Shown: positions 23,901-36,700 of the stretch, piece after piece
How the letters are laid out: each line of letters opens with the position of its first letter
How positions within the stretch are numbered: position 1 is the first letter of the stretch
Translations under genes and position numbers: made by a program
NCBI GenBank assembly: GCA_964035545.1
Contig: OZ037767.1
Coordinates: forward strand, 4,587,680-4,651,679
DNA length: 64,000 nucleotides
Direction of reading: 5' to 3'
Source: Bugula neritina
Taxonomy: Eukaryota > Bryozoa > Gymnolaemata > Cheilostomatida > Bugulidae
Notes under the pieces: generated by a model
Told to the model about the DNA's origin: nothing
What the model saw: the letters and a program-made list of their open reading frames with translations, nothing else
The model's database searches: none

Positions 23901-26900
23901 TTTCAACGTTCTTATCCACCTCAATAATTGATTCTATGAAAGCCTATAATGTAGTAACAGTAGTTTGGAAGTGTTCAAGTTTCATGTTTATAAATAACAA
24001 AGCATTCTCAATTCAACTATCTTGAGGCTAACTTACTTTCCACATGGTGGTTGATGTGAGAAATAGTGTTGGCTCGATTTCTTGACAGCATTGGAATAAC
24101 TGGTCTACTGTATTATATGCTGGAGACACAAATAATGACACTCCTAGCAGGAGAGATGGGATAATGTCCACACATACCGATTGAGACCAGCTTAGATGGG
24201 TCACCCACTTTTCTTTGCCATTCTAGAGAGATAAATAATAGTAGTTTTTGGGATAATTGAATATAAACTTTGCCATTCTAGAGAGATAAATAATAGTAGT
24301 TTTTGGGATAATTAAATATAAAGCTTGAAAAATTATTCTCCAACTTAAGCAGGTATAGCCATTCTTTTAAGAAACTAAAATGAAACTTTTTTAATCTATA
24401 ATATGAAAGTAGTTGTGTCTAATATTTATTTTTTTATAGTTTCATGTAATTTTATGTTTGCATTTTAAAGTGCCAATCACCTACCTTGAGTTTTATAGCA
24501 CATGCAACTTGTCTTGAAGTAAATACTAAATTGTCATGAGTTATCATCACACATTTCGGTTGCCTCTCATCTTTCACTTTGGTTTGTTGCAAAGGGTTAC
24601 TGATGAGACTGAAATACTGTGGTTTGATGATGGCTACCTGTTGGTTCAATACAATATTTTAGTTTGAATGTATTATTTTTGCATCAATGGTGTCACAATT
24701 CAAGTCTATGAAAGGTTTGGTTTTCTTGCCTTGTTTGGTGAAAGATGCTTGTTCATATATGTTGTTAATGTACTCTTTGAAACATTCATTCCACTTCTTA
24801 GCCATGACTGAAAAGAGTAAAGTGTTGCTTTTGAAGAGATCTGTTTTGCTGTAGCTGCTTGACTTTCCAGGCTCACAACTACTTTTATGGTTGGAAAATG
24901 TTTAATGTGGTTAACAACTGTAATGACATCGTCAGCTTTCCCACATATTATGACTTCAGCGTTGCTTTTCTTTACTAAGTGTTTTGCCACGTTTAGGTGT
25001 AAGCTGCAATAAGTTACCAGAAATAAAAAGGTAGTGCTTATTCTACTATACTACTTTGCAAAACTAAGTTTTCTAATTACTCTTTTAAGCTCAAAACTTA
25101 TTTTGCTGTTAAGCATCACCATAGTTAGCGAAAATTGAAATCACACAGCAAAGGTGTCCACTGTAGCGTCAGTGATGCGCGTGATAAATAAAGCTTTCAT
25201 TTTTAAATCGCACTCGCTTTCAATAAAAGGCAATTTACTGGAATGTAGCATTAAAATAAAGAAATTGGGCTCGCTGAATAACTACCAGCCAATTAGGTGA
25301 CGACGACAGAGACGATTCGCACTTGCGTTGAAAATGCTGAGTGGCCCTAGGCTTATAGTAAATACTATTATTGTGAAATGTATAATATAATGGGAGGAAT
25401 AAGTGATATAGTAAAGATAAAATATACATACGCACTGAATGAACTACATATCATAGCTGGTAAGGAAATAAATGTGCAAGCCATTAGGCAAAGGATCAAT
25501 GGACTAGTAGTTGTTTCAGATGCTATGATTATGCTCGAGTCAGCTTTTATATTTGAGTAAAGAAAACTCGATGCCAACTGCTCTGCCATCTTCATAAGTT
25601 GTGAATAGGTGATTGGAGTCCACAGCCCTTTGTCATCTTTCTCCACTAAAGCTTTTCTAGTAGGGTGTTGATCGGCCATGTGCATAATCTGGTAACATTG
25701 ATTGAATAGTGCAAGGTGACTTCAACCTTGTGCATTTTGGTAAAAACTCTGAATGGAAATATAATAAACCACTCCTGGATCATAATTATTTAACCTAGTG
25801 TACTGGCTTTCTAAATTTCAACTTGGATACTCTTGTTAATTGGATATCAGAGCTCTGCTTCAACCGTAAGCTGTTGATGTTTTATGCTGTTCATCATGAC
25901 GTATAAAGTTTTTCTAGAATTATTTAGGCAGTAAGCAGGCAGTAACTCATCGTATGATTAGGAATGGTTTAGCTGAAATTACTTGCATAGTAGTAGCATT
26001 TATCAAGTGTGAGAAAATTAACTTACGAACTTATGCTCTGTAAAATTACTGATATTTCATACTTTAGCTCTGTTATAAAAATAATAATGTTAAGGTTGGG
26101 CACTCATGGTTAAAAAAAGCTATATGTATGAGTGTTTTAAATACACTGAACCTGTGTTGGGATAGTCACTGGTAGTTGATAGGAGTCGATCAGACTTATA
26201 GATAAATCTTCTTGTGATGGCGTATTGTGGTTGTATCTTATTTGAACTGGCTCACTCGGTTTGGTTGTATACATGCTGCTAGTTTGTGTCACTGTATCCC
26301 ATTTTCTCTGTGGTGCTACTAACCAAGCCATTCTGAAAAAATTCACTGTGGTAATTTGAATTAAACGTCTCAACTATCCATTATTATAATTTGGTTGTAT
26401 TATAAAATAGATTTACTTTATTTCGCAACCCAATGGCATATCTTAGCTGAAATATTACTTATTAAAATTTGTTTCTTCAAATTCAAAAAATTTTTACTGC
26501 CTGTTGGCTTTGATTCATCTTTATAGTATTAGAAACTTGACGTGTATTAAGTGGCTGTGTGCATGTGTGTGACTTCACTTTCAACTGTTTGTTTGCTCAG
26601 AGGCATTCCATTTTATCTACTCCAAATTTGAGGAATGAAGTTTTTTACCTCTTCCAATCTGCATCTTTTGAGGCAATTGTTTTCTCTTTAGCAACTGAAG
26701 TCCCATAACTCACATATGTGTTTATCTCGCTCCCTTCATCTGCTATCCGAAACAGATTTGGGGATGTTCTAAAAAATGTAGGGTATACCTTAGCATGGCC
26801 TGAATATGTAGCTTGTTGAATAAAACTGATATCTATGGAGATGAAACTAACTGAAACTTTAACATGTGTGAGTGTCTTTCTGCTGCCTGGTAATACGGTT

Positions 26901-29789
26901 ATTCCAGTGTGTATTCTAGCCTGTATTTCAGTGCACCTTTAGATATAATATAAATATTTTTTGTTTTAATCAAACTGTAATAACCTTAAATTCTCGGCTG
27001 ATATTGGTGAATGTTTATGACCAATGTCTGGCACACTTTGCATCCAGTGTAGTTTAGAGCTTTTTCTCCAGGAGTAGTTTACTTTAAAATCATTGTTAGC
27101 TTCTATCAGCTTCTCCAGCATTTCAGATACTTCATCGGCTGTGATCTTACTGGACACTTTGTTATGAATCTGTTTGAATGGTAACTATTCAATTTAGTGC
27201 GATTGCATATTTCAACTTGAAAAAATTAATATTTGCAAAATTAATATTTGGTAAATGCTTGAATAATCAGACCAAGTTGAGGTAAAAATTGAATTTGATG
27301 CCAATTCAAAATGATGTGGTTCTTCAGAGATGTTTTGATTTTATAATTTATAAATGTGTCTGCTGCCTACATTGAGGCAGCGTTGAACTATAAAATTATG
27401 AAAATCAAATACACCGAGCAGCTTAGTCAAGTTCATAGCGTGCTATTTTACTGTAGAAGTTATTTAATGCTCTACACCTTGTGCAAAATCATTGCTGATA
27501 AGCTGTCGGATGCATCAAGAATAGACTGTAAGTGCTGTGTAACTTAGGCAAACCTGATTTGAGGTTGTTCTTGACTTATGTAATGGTGAAGGAGTAGGAA
27601 TCTCGGTTAGAAGAGGCTCACTCTCAGTTGCTCTCTTATTACCCAAGTCATGTTTCTCCACTTTCTACAATAATCATTGGCAAGGCTTTGTCTAGTAGTA
27701 AACAAAATGGTAAGCTACTGCTTACTCATGAAAAATCTAGTGTAAGCAAACTTTTATTTACTCTGACACCCAATTTGACCAGCGGTATGTATCATCATCA
27801 ATAAATCTAAGTTGAAATTTTGAGATTTCCAAGACGACCCACCATAATATGGTCAATTCACAAATGCACTCGCCTGAATTCTTGTCCAAAAGTGTTTAAA
27901 ACATAGGCTATCAAACTTTATTATAGTTCACAAGCAAGGATAGCATATATAATATATAGTTGGTACATCATTCCTCTTTACCTGTGTACTCTGATGAGGG
28001 GGAGTCTTATTAATTACAGACAGCTTTTCTTTTTCTTTCGATTTGGAGCTACTTGTGTCAGAGGATTTCTAATGTATATATAGGAGAATATAGTTAATAA
28101 ATTTATTTATTTATTTGAAATATTTCATTTAGCAACATCAAGCCTTATGGTAGGTGAACATGAAAACGTAGTTTATCATAATTTTTATTTAATTAATTGC
28201 AATTGCTGTAGATCGAACTGGAATGTGCTTTTATAAAATTGTTGAACGTTGCTGAACTGCTAATTGAGTTTTTCCTATTCAACTTTTTATCGGCTGTTCT
28301 CAAAGCTTGAATCTTTAGTGATTGTAGACAACTTCAGTTTATAACTGCAGTTTGTTGTGCCTAACTATTAACACAATATAAGTGTCATCAAGAAGCCATT
28401 ATTTATAAACTAGTGTACTTATACTGATGTGTTTTATACTGTTAAGTATCTCCTTGGATTACTTGATCATTGGTACATGCATATTATAACCAATATTTGT
28501 TTTTATAAAAACAAGCATGTCTATACTTACATCTCCAAATAGGGCACCTTTTTTGCTTACGTTTACATACTTAGATTCTTGGTTAGAGGACTCTGTGAGA
28601 GGGCTAAGGTAAACTTCATAAGGTTGTGTTTCCCCTTCCGTATCTTCTCTGGTTACTGCCGTTTGAAATGGGTTCTTGAACGCCTGTGAATGCTTTTTAT
28701 TTTCAGGTGACAACTTATTGGCTTGCGCATTGTTTTGGCTAACAAAGACTTCATAATGCCGATTTTCACTCTCTAAATCTTCCTCGCTGTCTTCAAATGG
28801 GTTTTTTGATTCATGTTCCTTTTTACTTTTTCGCTTCACCACCTCGTAGGCTTGGACCTCACTACTGTTGTTAACCAGAAAGGGATTGTTGGACGCTTCT
28901 AGCTTGTTTCTATTTGGTGACTTTTTAGAAGCGGCTATATCCTCTTCAGATTCCAGGAACGGGTTGTACTCGGCCATTTTTGTGTAAACCAGTTATCTCT
29001 GTAGATACTTTTCATACAAGGCAACAATGAGATTTTAACTTTCGAAATGCATATTTAGAATTCCTACTAAAAAGTTTTGTTGTAGCCTTTGTCGATACAA
29101 TGTAAGTTTTTCTAGTAGCTGATGAGTAATATTTAGTATTTTTGGGTTCTGTGAAGTAAACTCAAGTCATTGTGATAGACTTTACTTGATTTGAAGTTTG
29201 TAAGTTGATATGTGTTGTATTTATTTACATACATTTGACTCAAGTTCCGATGGATTTTACTTGCATTGGTAATGGTTAGTCTAAATTGAAAAATAAACTA
29301 TATCAAGATTAATAACACTTGTCCAACTCAAACAGGCTTAATCTGTAGCATAATGTTTTGCATTGAAAAGATGTAGTTATGCAAAGTAGCATAAAGACAA
29401 ACATTTGTCAGCTTGTTATAAACTGCAAGTTGCTTATTTTTTTTCTAATTATGTTGTAGCTCATTTAACAAGTCATATATCATTGCTATACATTATTTTG
29501 CTAAAATATTAATGGCTTAATTTTCAACTGCATTTAGTGCAGTTTACCTATAAGGCATTATGAATGAGAAGACTTTCACTGCTCTGTTATAATCATAACC
29601 ATAGGAAAGCAGTATGACTGAGTCTAAACATATTAACTTGGCAGCTAATCTGTATTCTTTCAATTTACAGTGGTTGGCGACTGGCCAGCAAGGCAAGATG
29701 GTTGGTATATGGTTGGCTTCTTGGCTTTGATGGGAATGATTAATGTGGCTGGATACTTTCTGTGGAAATACAAACTCCAAGGACACTAA
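20945..29789 (+). CDS. Two-exon membrane microprotein (71 aa) with a nested gene in its intron
   Basis: Exon 1 (20945-21041) and exon 2 (29671-29789) join in phase 1 (AGAG|gtgaga ... caatttacag|TGGTTGG) and give exactly 72 codons including TAA. Exon 1 codes for a basic start and a hydrophobic core, VLKTMFFATCMAFLFGLAES, typical of a signal peptide. Exon 2 gives a short hydrophilic link (VGDWPARQDG), one transmembrane segment (WYMVGFLALMGMINVAGYFLW) and a basic tail, KYKLQGH. The mature product would be about 40 aa, a single-pass type I microprotein. An acceptor (TTGGACAG) before exon 1 implies a 5' UTR exon. I do not recognise the family. The 8.6-kb intron contains the whole acyl-CoA-synthetase-like gene on the other strand. 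The exon pairing rests on phase and coherence of the product; no transcript was seen. Confidence 0.6.
21100..21690. repeat. Degenerate TAGTATTA-type simple sequence
   Basis: The sequence is almost entirely short words such as ATTAGTATTACTATTAG and ACTATAACTATTACT, with no fixed period. It lies in the microprotein intron. Similar blocks recur elsewhere in the window. Confidence 0.7.
22427..28977 (-). CDS. Acyl-CoA synthetase bubblegum-like pseudoenzyme with NPF/YEV N-terminus
   Basis: Exons: 28977-28531, 28068-27982, 27664-27554, 27169-26985, 26768-26649, 26332-26152, 25688-25448, 25003 (or 24974)-24730, 24637-24485, 24222-24037, 23943-23725, 23636-23427, 23314-23077, 22976-22711, 22609-22427; about 1020-1034 aa. 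From exon 6 on it follows ACSBG proteins block by block (e.g. GYLGDENAT, HIPIENRLKSFLDSKIINDC, SSFAILPRPLQAG). The defining motifs are gone, though: the nucleotide loop YTSGTTGNPKG is replaced by LQQTKVKDERQPK, YGLSE by FWFDE, and the TGD Asp by SGV. The C-terminal Lys region (DTGKVRQ) persists. Exon 1 carries four NPF motifs (residues 5, 31, 59, 102) and three YEV motifs (44, 75, 120), candidate EH-domain and AP2-type signals. ACSBG enzymes activate long-chain fatty acids; this one probably does not. The exon 9 intron uses a GC donor. The exon 7/8 junction with the better acceptor is one base out of frame. Confidence 0.82.
24213..24322. repeat. 55-bp tandem duplication spanning a 3' splice site
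   Basis: Two copies, 24213-24267 and 24268-24322, differ at one position. Each contains CTCTCTAG|AATGGCAAA on the minus strand, the acceptor plus the first 10 exon bases of exon 24222-24037, so the intron has a decoy acceptor 55 nt upstream. Confidence 0.92.
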
Positions 29790-30704
29790 TCTTGCTGTAC
29801 TTGTATCCAATTATTGTTAAACTGTGTTATTGTTATTCAGAATGCAATTTTTTTTAGATCCTCACAAAATGGATTTTCTAAGTCCCAAAACATTCCACCA
29901 ACGATACATTCCAATTTTATACATTGTTTTACAATTTGTACTAGAGTTGATAGTTATTGGAGTTATACATATCTAATCTTTTTTACTGAAATATATAATT
30001 TATACACTTATATTAAAGTCATGAATCTTCTTAACTGTTAGTCATCAGTTTTATTCTAAAATGTTACCATATTTGGCAATATTCAATGTGATGGATGGTA
30101 TGTATTATATTGTGTCTTATATATAGAAAAGGACATGTAATCATAAGTGGTAAAAGTAGTGTGACAAACAACACTTTAGTGTACAAAACAAACAATTATG
30201 ATAAACACAAGTATTATAGAAGCCCCTTGATAAAAAAAACTAGATCTCTGAAATTATTACAAAACGATTGAAATATATACATCATTCAATAAATCTAGAC
30301 TTCCAGCTTACAAAATGAAACTATCCATCAACATCTAATGTTTCAAAATTGTTTCATATAACAAACATTGTAAAACATAAAACACAAGTTGAAACTTGAT
30401 TATATGTTACTCTAGAGACTAGACTCTAGAGTATATAGAAATTTTGTTGCTGATGACAAAAACAGTAATCAGCTGCGTTTTAACATGAGATTTTCTTATA
30501 GCACTGGCAAAACAATTCGGAAGACATAATGCCGTGAGAAAAATGCAGATCTTAAAATACTTGGTTAATAAAAATAAAACGATCTTAAAGCATAGCTATC
30601 TTTGATAGAACCAATACACCCTGGATAAGTATAAGTCAAACATGTTCAAGTTTAAACAGGGCAAAGTAATTGAAAGTGTATTTTTACTATTTCTGGTGCT
30701 GAGA
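29790..30704. other. Intergenic region between the microprotein gene and the membrane-protein gene
   Basis: The two genes converge here and no further exon is supported. The 3' UTRs of both presumably occupy it. TTTATT near 30046 (AATAAA on the minus strand) is a possible poly(A) signal of the membrane-protein gene. Confidence 0.45.
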
Positions 30705-33700
30705 CTAAGTATGAGTTAGCTTTTGGTACTCTTTACCAGATGAAGAATTGGAATTGGCATTCATTTGATTGTACCAGGGATTAGAAAAACTTATTCTCCC
30801 GTCTGGTAAAAATGTTGCGTCATCGTCGTCATCTCGATCATCATGATTAGCTTCGAATCTTGCAGACATATTTCTACAACATACAAAATAAATGTTATGC
30901 ATTTGAATCAATTTCTCCATAACAAAAATAAAAGCTGTATTGTGCAAGCGAAACCAAACTATCTGGCAGATAAAAATTACCAGTTGTATCATACTACTCA
31001 CTTCAATCTCTTCTGACGTCTTCTAATGACTATGGCGATGACCACAATAAGCACAACCACCACTAAACTGGCGACTACAATTCCAGCAGTGAGAGCAGCT
31101 CCACGTTCTACAAGTCCACAAGAATACACGGTCTTACCTTCCATACTAGATTAATACACGCTCCAACATATAAAACAATCGTAGCATTAGAAGGGTTGAG
31201 TTACTATTCATCAACACCAATTTATGTTACTTCTATATGTGAGGTTAACACTGCACATTTTACACTAAGTTGATAAACAATTTTGACACATGGCAAAAGC
31301 TGTACCACAACGTCAGAGTGTTATTTCTAAACCAAACATCAGCCTTCTAATAAACAAAAAACATTATGCAATTTGTTCTAGGAGCTAGGCGTACTATAAC
31401 AACCAGACAATAAAATAGTAAAATAACCAAAAAGTAGCACAAAGCAGGTATAATTAAATATAGAATAGTGCCCACTATGTTCAGCAGGAGGAGGGGGCTG
31501 GGGGGACTTGTCAGGGCTTGCAGAAGGGCACGCCTCTTTTTCACAGGCCGATATCTGTAGCTGGGGAAACTTGTTGATTAGTGTGTCCACGGTGAAAGCC
31601 GGCGAGAGGGCATCAAAGAGAGACTGTGAAGGGAAACCCAATGCAAAACTCCATCGCTGTGAGGTGCCTCCCAGCGCACAGTGCTCAAACGCTAAAATAT
31701 AAATACACCAAACATGCATGTTAGCGTCAATGCATAATGTTCAGTTAATAAAATATAATTATTTGAAGTAGATTGTTATTATTTTTTGTAAAACTTTCAC
31801 CTGCATTTGCATTATATAAATGCTTTAATTGATGCAAAAGTTAAAACAATTAAAAAATGATAATATCAATAGAAAACTGATAAAAAACTTTTGAACTCCA
31901 GAACAAAATTAGGTTTAAGAGCACCAACGTCATAGATTAAAAACAAGGGACAAAGTTGCATGCATTTGACAACTAATTTACTTGATGCATTTCATGTCTA
32001 CCAAAGCATTTCAGTGAGTATCTGAGATATTCATACACCTAAAAATAAATTACACGACCAATATTATTCATCCTTGTACATAAACACCACTACCATACAG
32101 CCACTTACTCTTCTCAACGAATGTACATCTCCAAATAATTGTGTCAAAATTTTGCTTCAAAATTTACTTTCCAAAACACGATCATACGTTTTCATAGAAC
32201 CACAATTTAGGTTCAGAAGTTCATTGAAGCAAACATAAGCAGTAATACATGAAACTTACTATGTAATAAACTATGTTTAAATAAGTTTACATAGACTAAA
32301 AGTTTGTCTAGATATGAGACTCACATCGAATTTGATATTTGGAGACGAGGCAAGACATGTGCTGACAAGCTGCGCTAGACAACACAGTATCTCTTATGAA
32401 CTCTCTCATCTTCTCAAACGTAGAGAACACTTCTGTCTTGTTCACTTTCAGACAAATTGCGAACTAAAGAACATAAATATGCATGTAACACAGTATACCC
32501 AACAGAGGTAACAACTTCAAATAATTCTGTGTGAAAGTATATTTGATTATTGCCAAACAAATACTCCATCTTATTTGCTAGCTCTGTTCTATTTGACGTG
32601 GAACTGAAGCTAAACAAAAACGCAAGAAAATATAATAAATCTGTAAGAACTGTATCTATTGTGACCAGCTACCTTAGTTAGTAATGTTAGGCAAATGTTA
32701 TGAGAACCGGAAAGATTGTAAAATGGACATGATTGTAAAATATAAACAGTTGACTTGGTTTTATTTAAATTTTAAACCAATCAAATTCAAACACATCCAT
32801 TATGCAACTATAAATACAGTTATGTTTTTTGTTATGATACACTTTTACTACTGCCTTGTGTACTATTCTCTCTATTGAATAAACTTGCTAAGTGTTAAAT
32901 AAATTACTTATTGCTGTTTAATGAAGATTAGCAACAGAAACAAATGGAGCTATAAGTATAAGTTCTACTTCAATATTTTACCGATTTGCTAAAAGCAGTG
33001 GGACAACTATTTTCCTTCCGTCTCGTCTCTTCAAAAGACATTTCAAAGCAGTCCATGTTCCAAGTGTCGTTACAGAAGCATCTACTGATAGTTTCAGTTG
33101 TATTTGGTAACCTACAATCATAGCATATACGAAATGTATCTGTAAAAGTCTGGGAAAGTCACCCCATTCACCAGGAAACTTGTAATATAATAGTCTGATC
33201 GCAATACCTAGTCTGCTCTATAGCAACAGGACCTTGGATGCTCTTCACATGCGACAAAGTAAACTTGCTTCTCAGAGTAGTGGCGTCGGAAGAATGAGCG
33301 TTTTGAAGGTTGTTAGCGTAGATGACAATGTCGAGGAATAAGTCCTTCATTTGCACGTGCTCATCAGTGACGGGCTGTGCATCATCTATCCCTTCAACTA
33401 GCTCTGCGCCCCACATCAACACCACTGCGCCCACCACATTCGGGATAAATCTCTAAAGAAATGACAACACAAAAATTCTATTATTCCATTAAATTCTGTC
33501 CAATCAACGGACTGATTATATGCCGATCATATGCCATGGCTCTATCTTAAAAGTGAATAAATAAGTACAACTGATGAGCCATAATATTTCGCAGAAGCTA
33601 GACAAATATACATCCATACATTCTGTCAATTGATAGGGATAAATTGTAGATGACCTACCAGATGCTGTGCAGACTGAGTGCTGTTTCTTCTAACTGTCAC

Positions 33701-36700
33701 ATTGACCAGAGATGGAACATGCTCAATTATGAAAAAGCCATTTTCGTCAAACTCTTCTTCGTCCCCGTCAATGTGAATAACATACTTGAATATAACCTGA
33801 CCGTTCTTCACTTCTAACATACCAATGGACAAGCCAGTGGCGTACTCAAAGTGAGCTGGACCTGAACAAGATCACATCAACCAATGATATGCATCAATTC
33901 ATTGTTATTACATCACAAAATGCTATGGACCAATGAGCCAATCATTCCCCCACTCAAAATTAAACAGAATTCCAGCTAGGTAATCGACTACTCTCAAAAC
34001 CAGATAAATGCATTAAACAACAATTTCAACTGTAACCAGATTGTACCAAATAGTAAAACCCAAACTGAGTCTAAACAATGACAGTTACCTTTCAGTTCCA
34101 CATATTCTCCAATGTCTTCAAACCCAATTGTGTTTGCGTTGATCTCATTAATTCTGACAGACTCGTACTGGGCAGTAAAACCACCTGGGAGGGAATCACT
34201 TACAGAATTATAGGAGTAATATAACATAACATCGATTAAAAAATAAAATCCGGCAATCTCAAAAGCATTATGCTAGTTATATTGTTGGACTAAAATAAAC
34301 ATACTATATAATGTGCAATTTATTGGGTACACAATTCGTAAACACAATGTCATGTATTTCAATTGGTGATGCTGGTTAGATATCTTAGCAACTAGTCACT
34401 CTGATTACGACCATACCTTTACATATTCCATCGTTTTTTCCGGAAGTATCTTGATCATAGCTAATAATATCAACAAGACCCTCGGTCCTGTCACACCCAA
34501 GGAGGCAATGGCGCAAGTCATGGGCTAGAGGTTTATAATACTAAAGAAGAGTAAATGAATAGTGAGTGAAATATCACAAGCGGGGAATAAGACACACTCA
34601 ATCATTCAGTTTACTTACCTAATATCTCGGTTTCCCAAAAGCACACGAGTGAATTGGAACGATAACAAAGCACTACAAACTGCTGAACGTGTATATAGTC
34701 AGCCTACAAATAGAGCAGACGTAGACATCTTACCGTGGCAGAGCGGCTTGCTTTCCCATGGTCTACAGCCGTATCCAACACGGATGCTAGTCGTGCATCC
34801 GCGTCAGCCTTAAGTTTCTCATCCGGATAGAAGATCATGACACTGAGGGTGTTGTTGAGCACCACATCGTTCACCTTAGGAGCACCTTTAGGAAACCAGC
34901 CTAAAGCCAGACTGGTGATATCCTGGAGATATAACACAGCACACTGAATAGTGGCCGGACGTCATTGTTAGAGTACAAGAAGCTGTGCAAAAAGGAAAAA
35001 TACTTACGCAAGCTAAAAATACATTATATACTTACGGTAGAGCTGATGTCTACAGATCCACTGAAGGCCACGTTGTACTGGTATTTCATTATACCTGCCT
35101 TCTGCCTAATAATAGACTCGACCTGCAAATTAGTATATCATTTGTTATTGAAATATACACTAAACTGCCTGCTGTCGTGCCTCAACTATTATTGCACACA
35201 GCAATATTTTACTGCAGAAATTGAAAAAAAAGAGTTGGATAATTAACAAACATAAAGTCCTAACATAAACCTCATGCTGCATTCTACAGGAAAACTTCAA
35301 CTAGTTGCGTGTTCAAGCTTTCTATTAATACATTAATAAATTTGAGCTGACAGATCTTGACTTGTGTCTGTTTGAAGATTATCTTATGAACCAAAAATAC
35401 AACATGCCCTTTTTCTGACCTAGTTTGATAACTGCGACTCATTAAAAAGTTTTCTATAACTTACTTTTTCAAATAAAGACAGCTTTTTGAAATTTACCTC
35501 ATTCTGGGAGTTCAGCTTATAAACGTAGAGATAATCAGTGGGAAAGTCTGCCACACTGTCTAACTCGCTAGCCACGCCTATGCGATCATGGCAGACTTTA
35601 TAAAGGTAGAGGTGACTGGGTACAGGACATCCTGCACCAAGACTGACCAGTGAGAACGCAGCATTGAAATAAGCCAATTGGGAGTTGCATCTCACAGCTT
35701 CTGAGTCATCTGTAAAGATTGGAGAAAAATAGTTCTGATTTACGAGTGTAGTTCAAGATGTGCAAGAGCTACAATATGCTGCGATATAATAATTATTGAA
35801 GGAAAATATTATTTGTTAGCATTAATAAAAAGTTTTTCAAAATGTCACAACGCGCTAGAGATGCACTATACTGAGGGTATAATAATATTGTAAAATAGAG
35901 TTAGAGTAAATCCACTCAGCATCATATTACCTGTTATAGGAACACCAGTATATCCACTGGCTACGTTGTAAGATATTTTTATGAAATCTAATAACACTTC
36001 GTCATTACTTGTAGGTTTAGAGCCATTCATCTGCAAAAATAAAACCAAGAAAAATTAGTGGAGAACATATTCAATATTGTAGAAGGCGGAGCACAACTCC
36101 AATTATATTCACAGGGTTGAGGGAAGATGGATGGTTAAAGGATGGCATGTCTACATAATTCATACTAGGAAAAACAAGATAAGAAAAATAAATCACTCAG
36201 AGTTGTCCACAATAAATGAAAGAATACACAGGGCACAGTTACAAAAAAGCTCAAAGGAAAGCTTCTGGCATAAAATGCAATAACAAAAACAAATTCAATA
36301 TACACTGCATTGTGATTGAAGGTCCAATAGGAATGAGCGTTACAATAGTCAACTCTCCTGGTAGGTAGTGAGTGAATAGCAACTAGAGGGAGCCACTTAC
36401 GGGACTGTTATATATGTCAAACTCCTTCATACAGAAGTCAGTACTGTTGAGCTCCCGGAACAGAGTTACAAAACTGTCACCATTACTAAAGTGAAAGGGG
36501 GCAGCGCCAGCGCCCAGCTCTGCCAAATCTACTCTGAATGTTTTGCCAACCGGAAGAGTGAATTCATCGATAGAAAATTGTTTGATGGATTTGACTCTAC
36601 AGCAGAATACTATGCAATACAGTACAGTACAATGCAATGTAATACCATACAGTGCAATAAAACAAAATACAATGCAATAGAGTTTAATACAATATAATTC

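Noticed and set aside
29544-29810. Minus-strand 88-aa frame
   Set aside because: The opposite strand holds a better-supported exon (acceptor, transmembrane coding, phase match).
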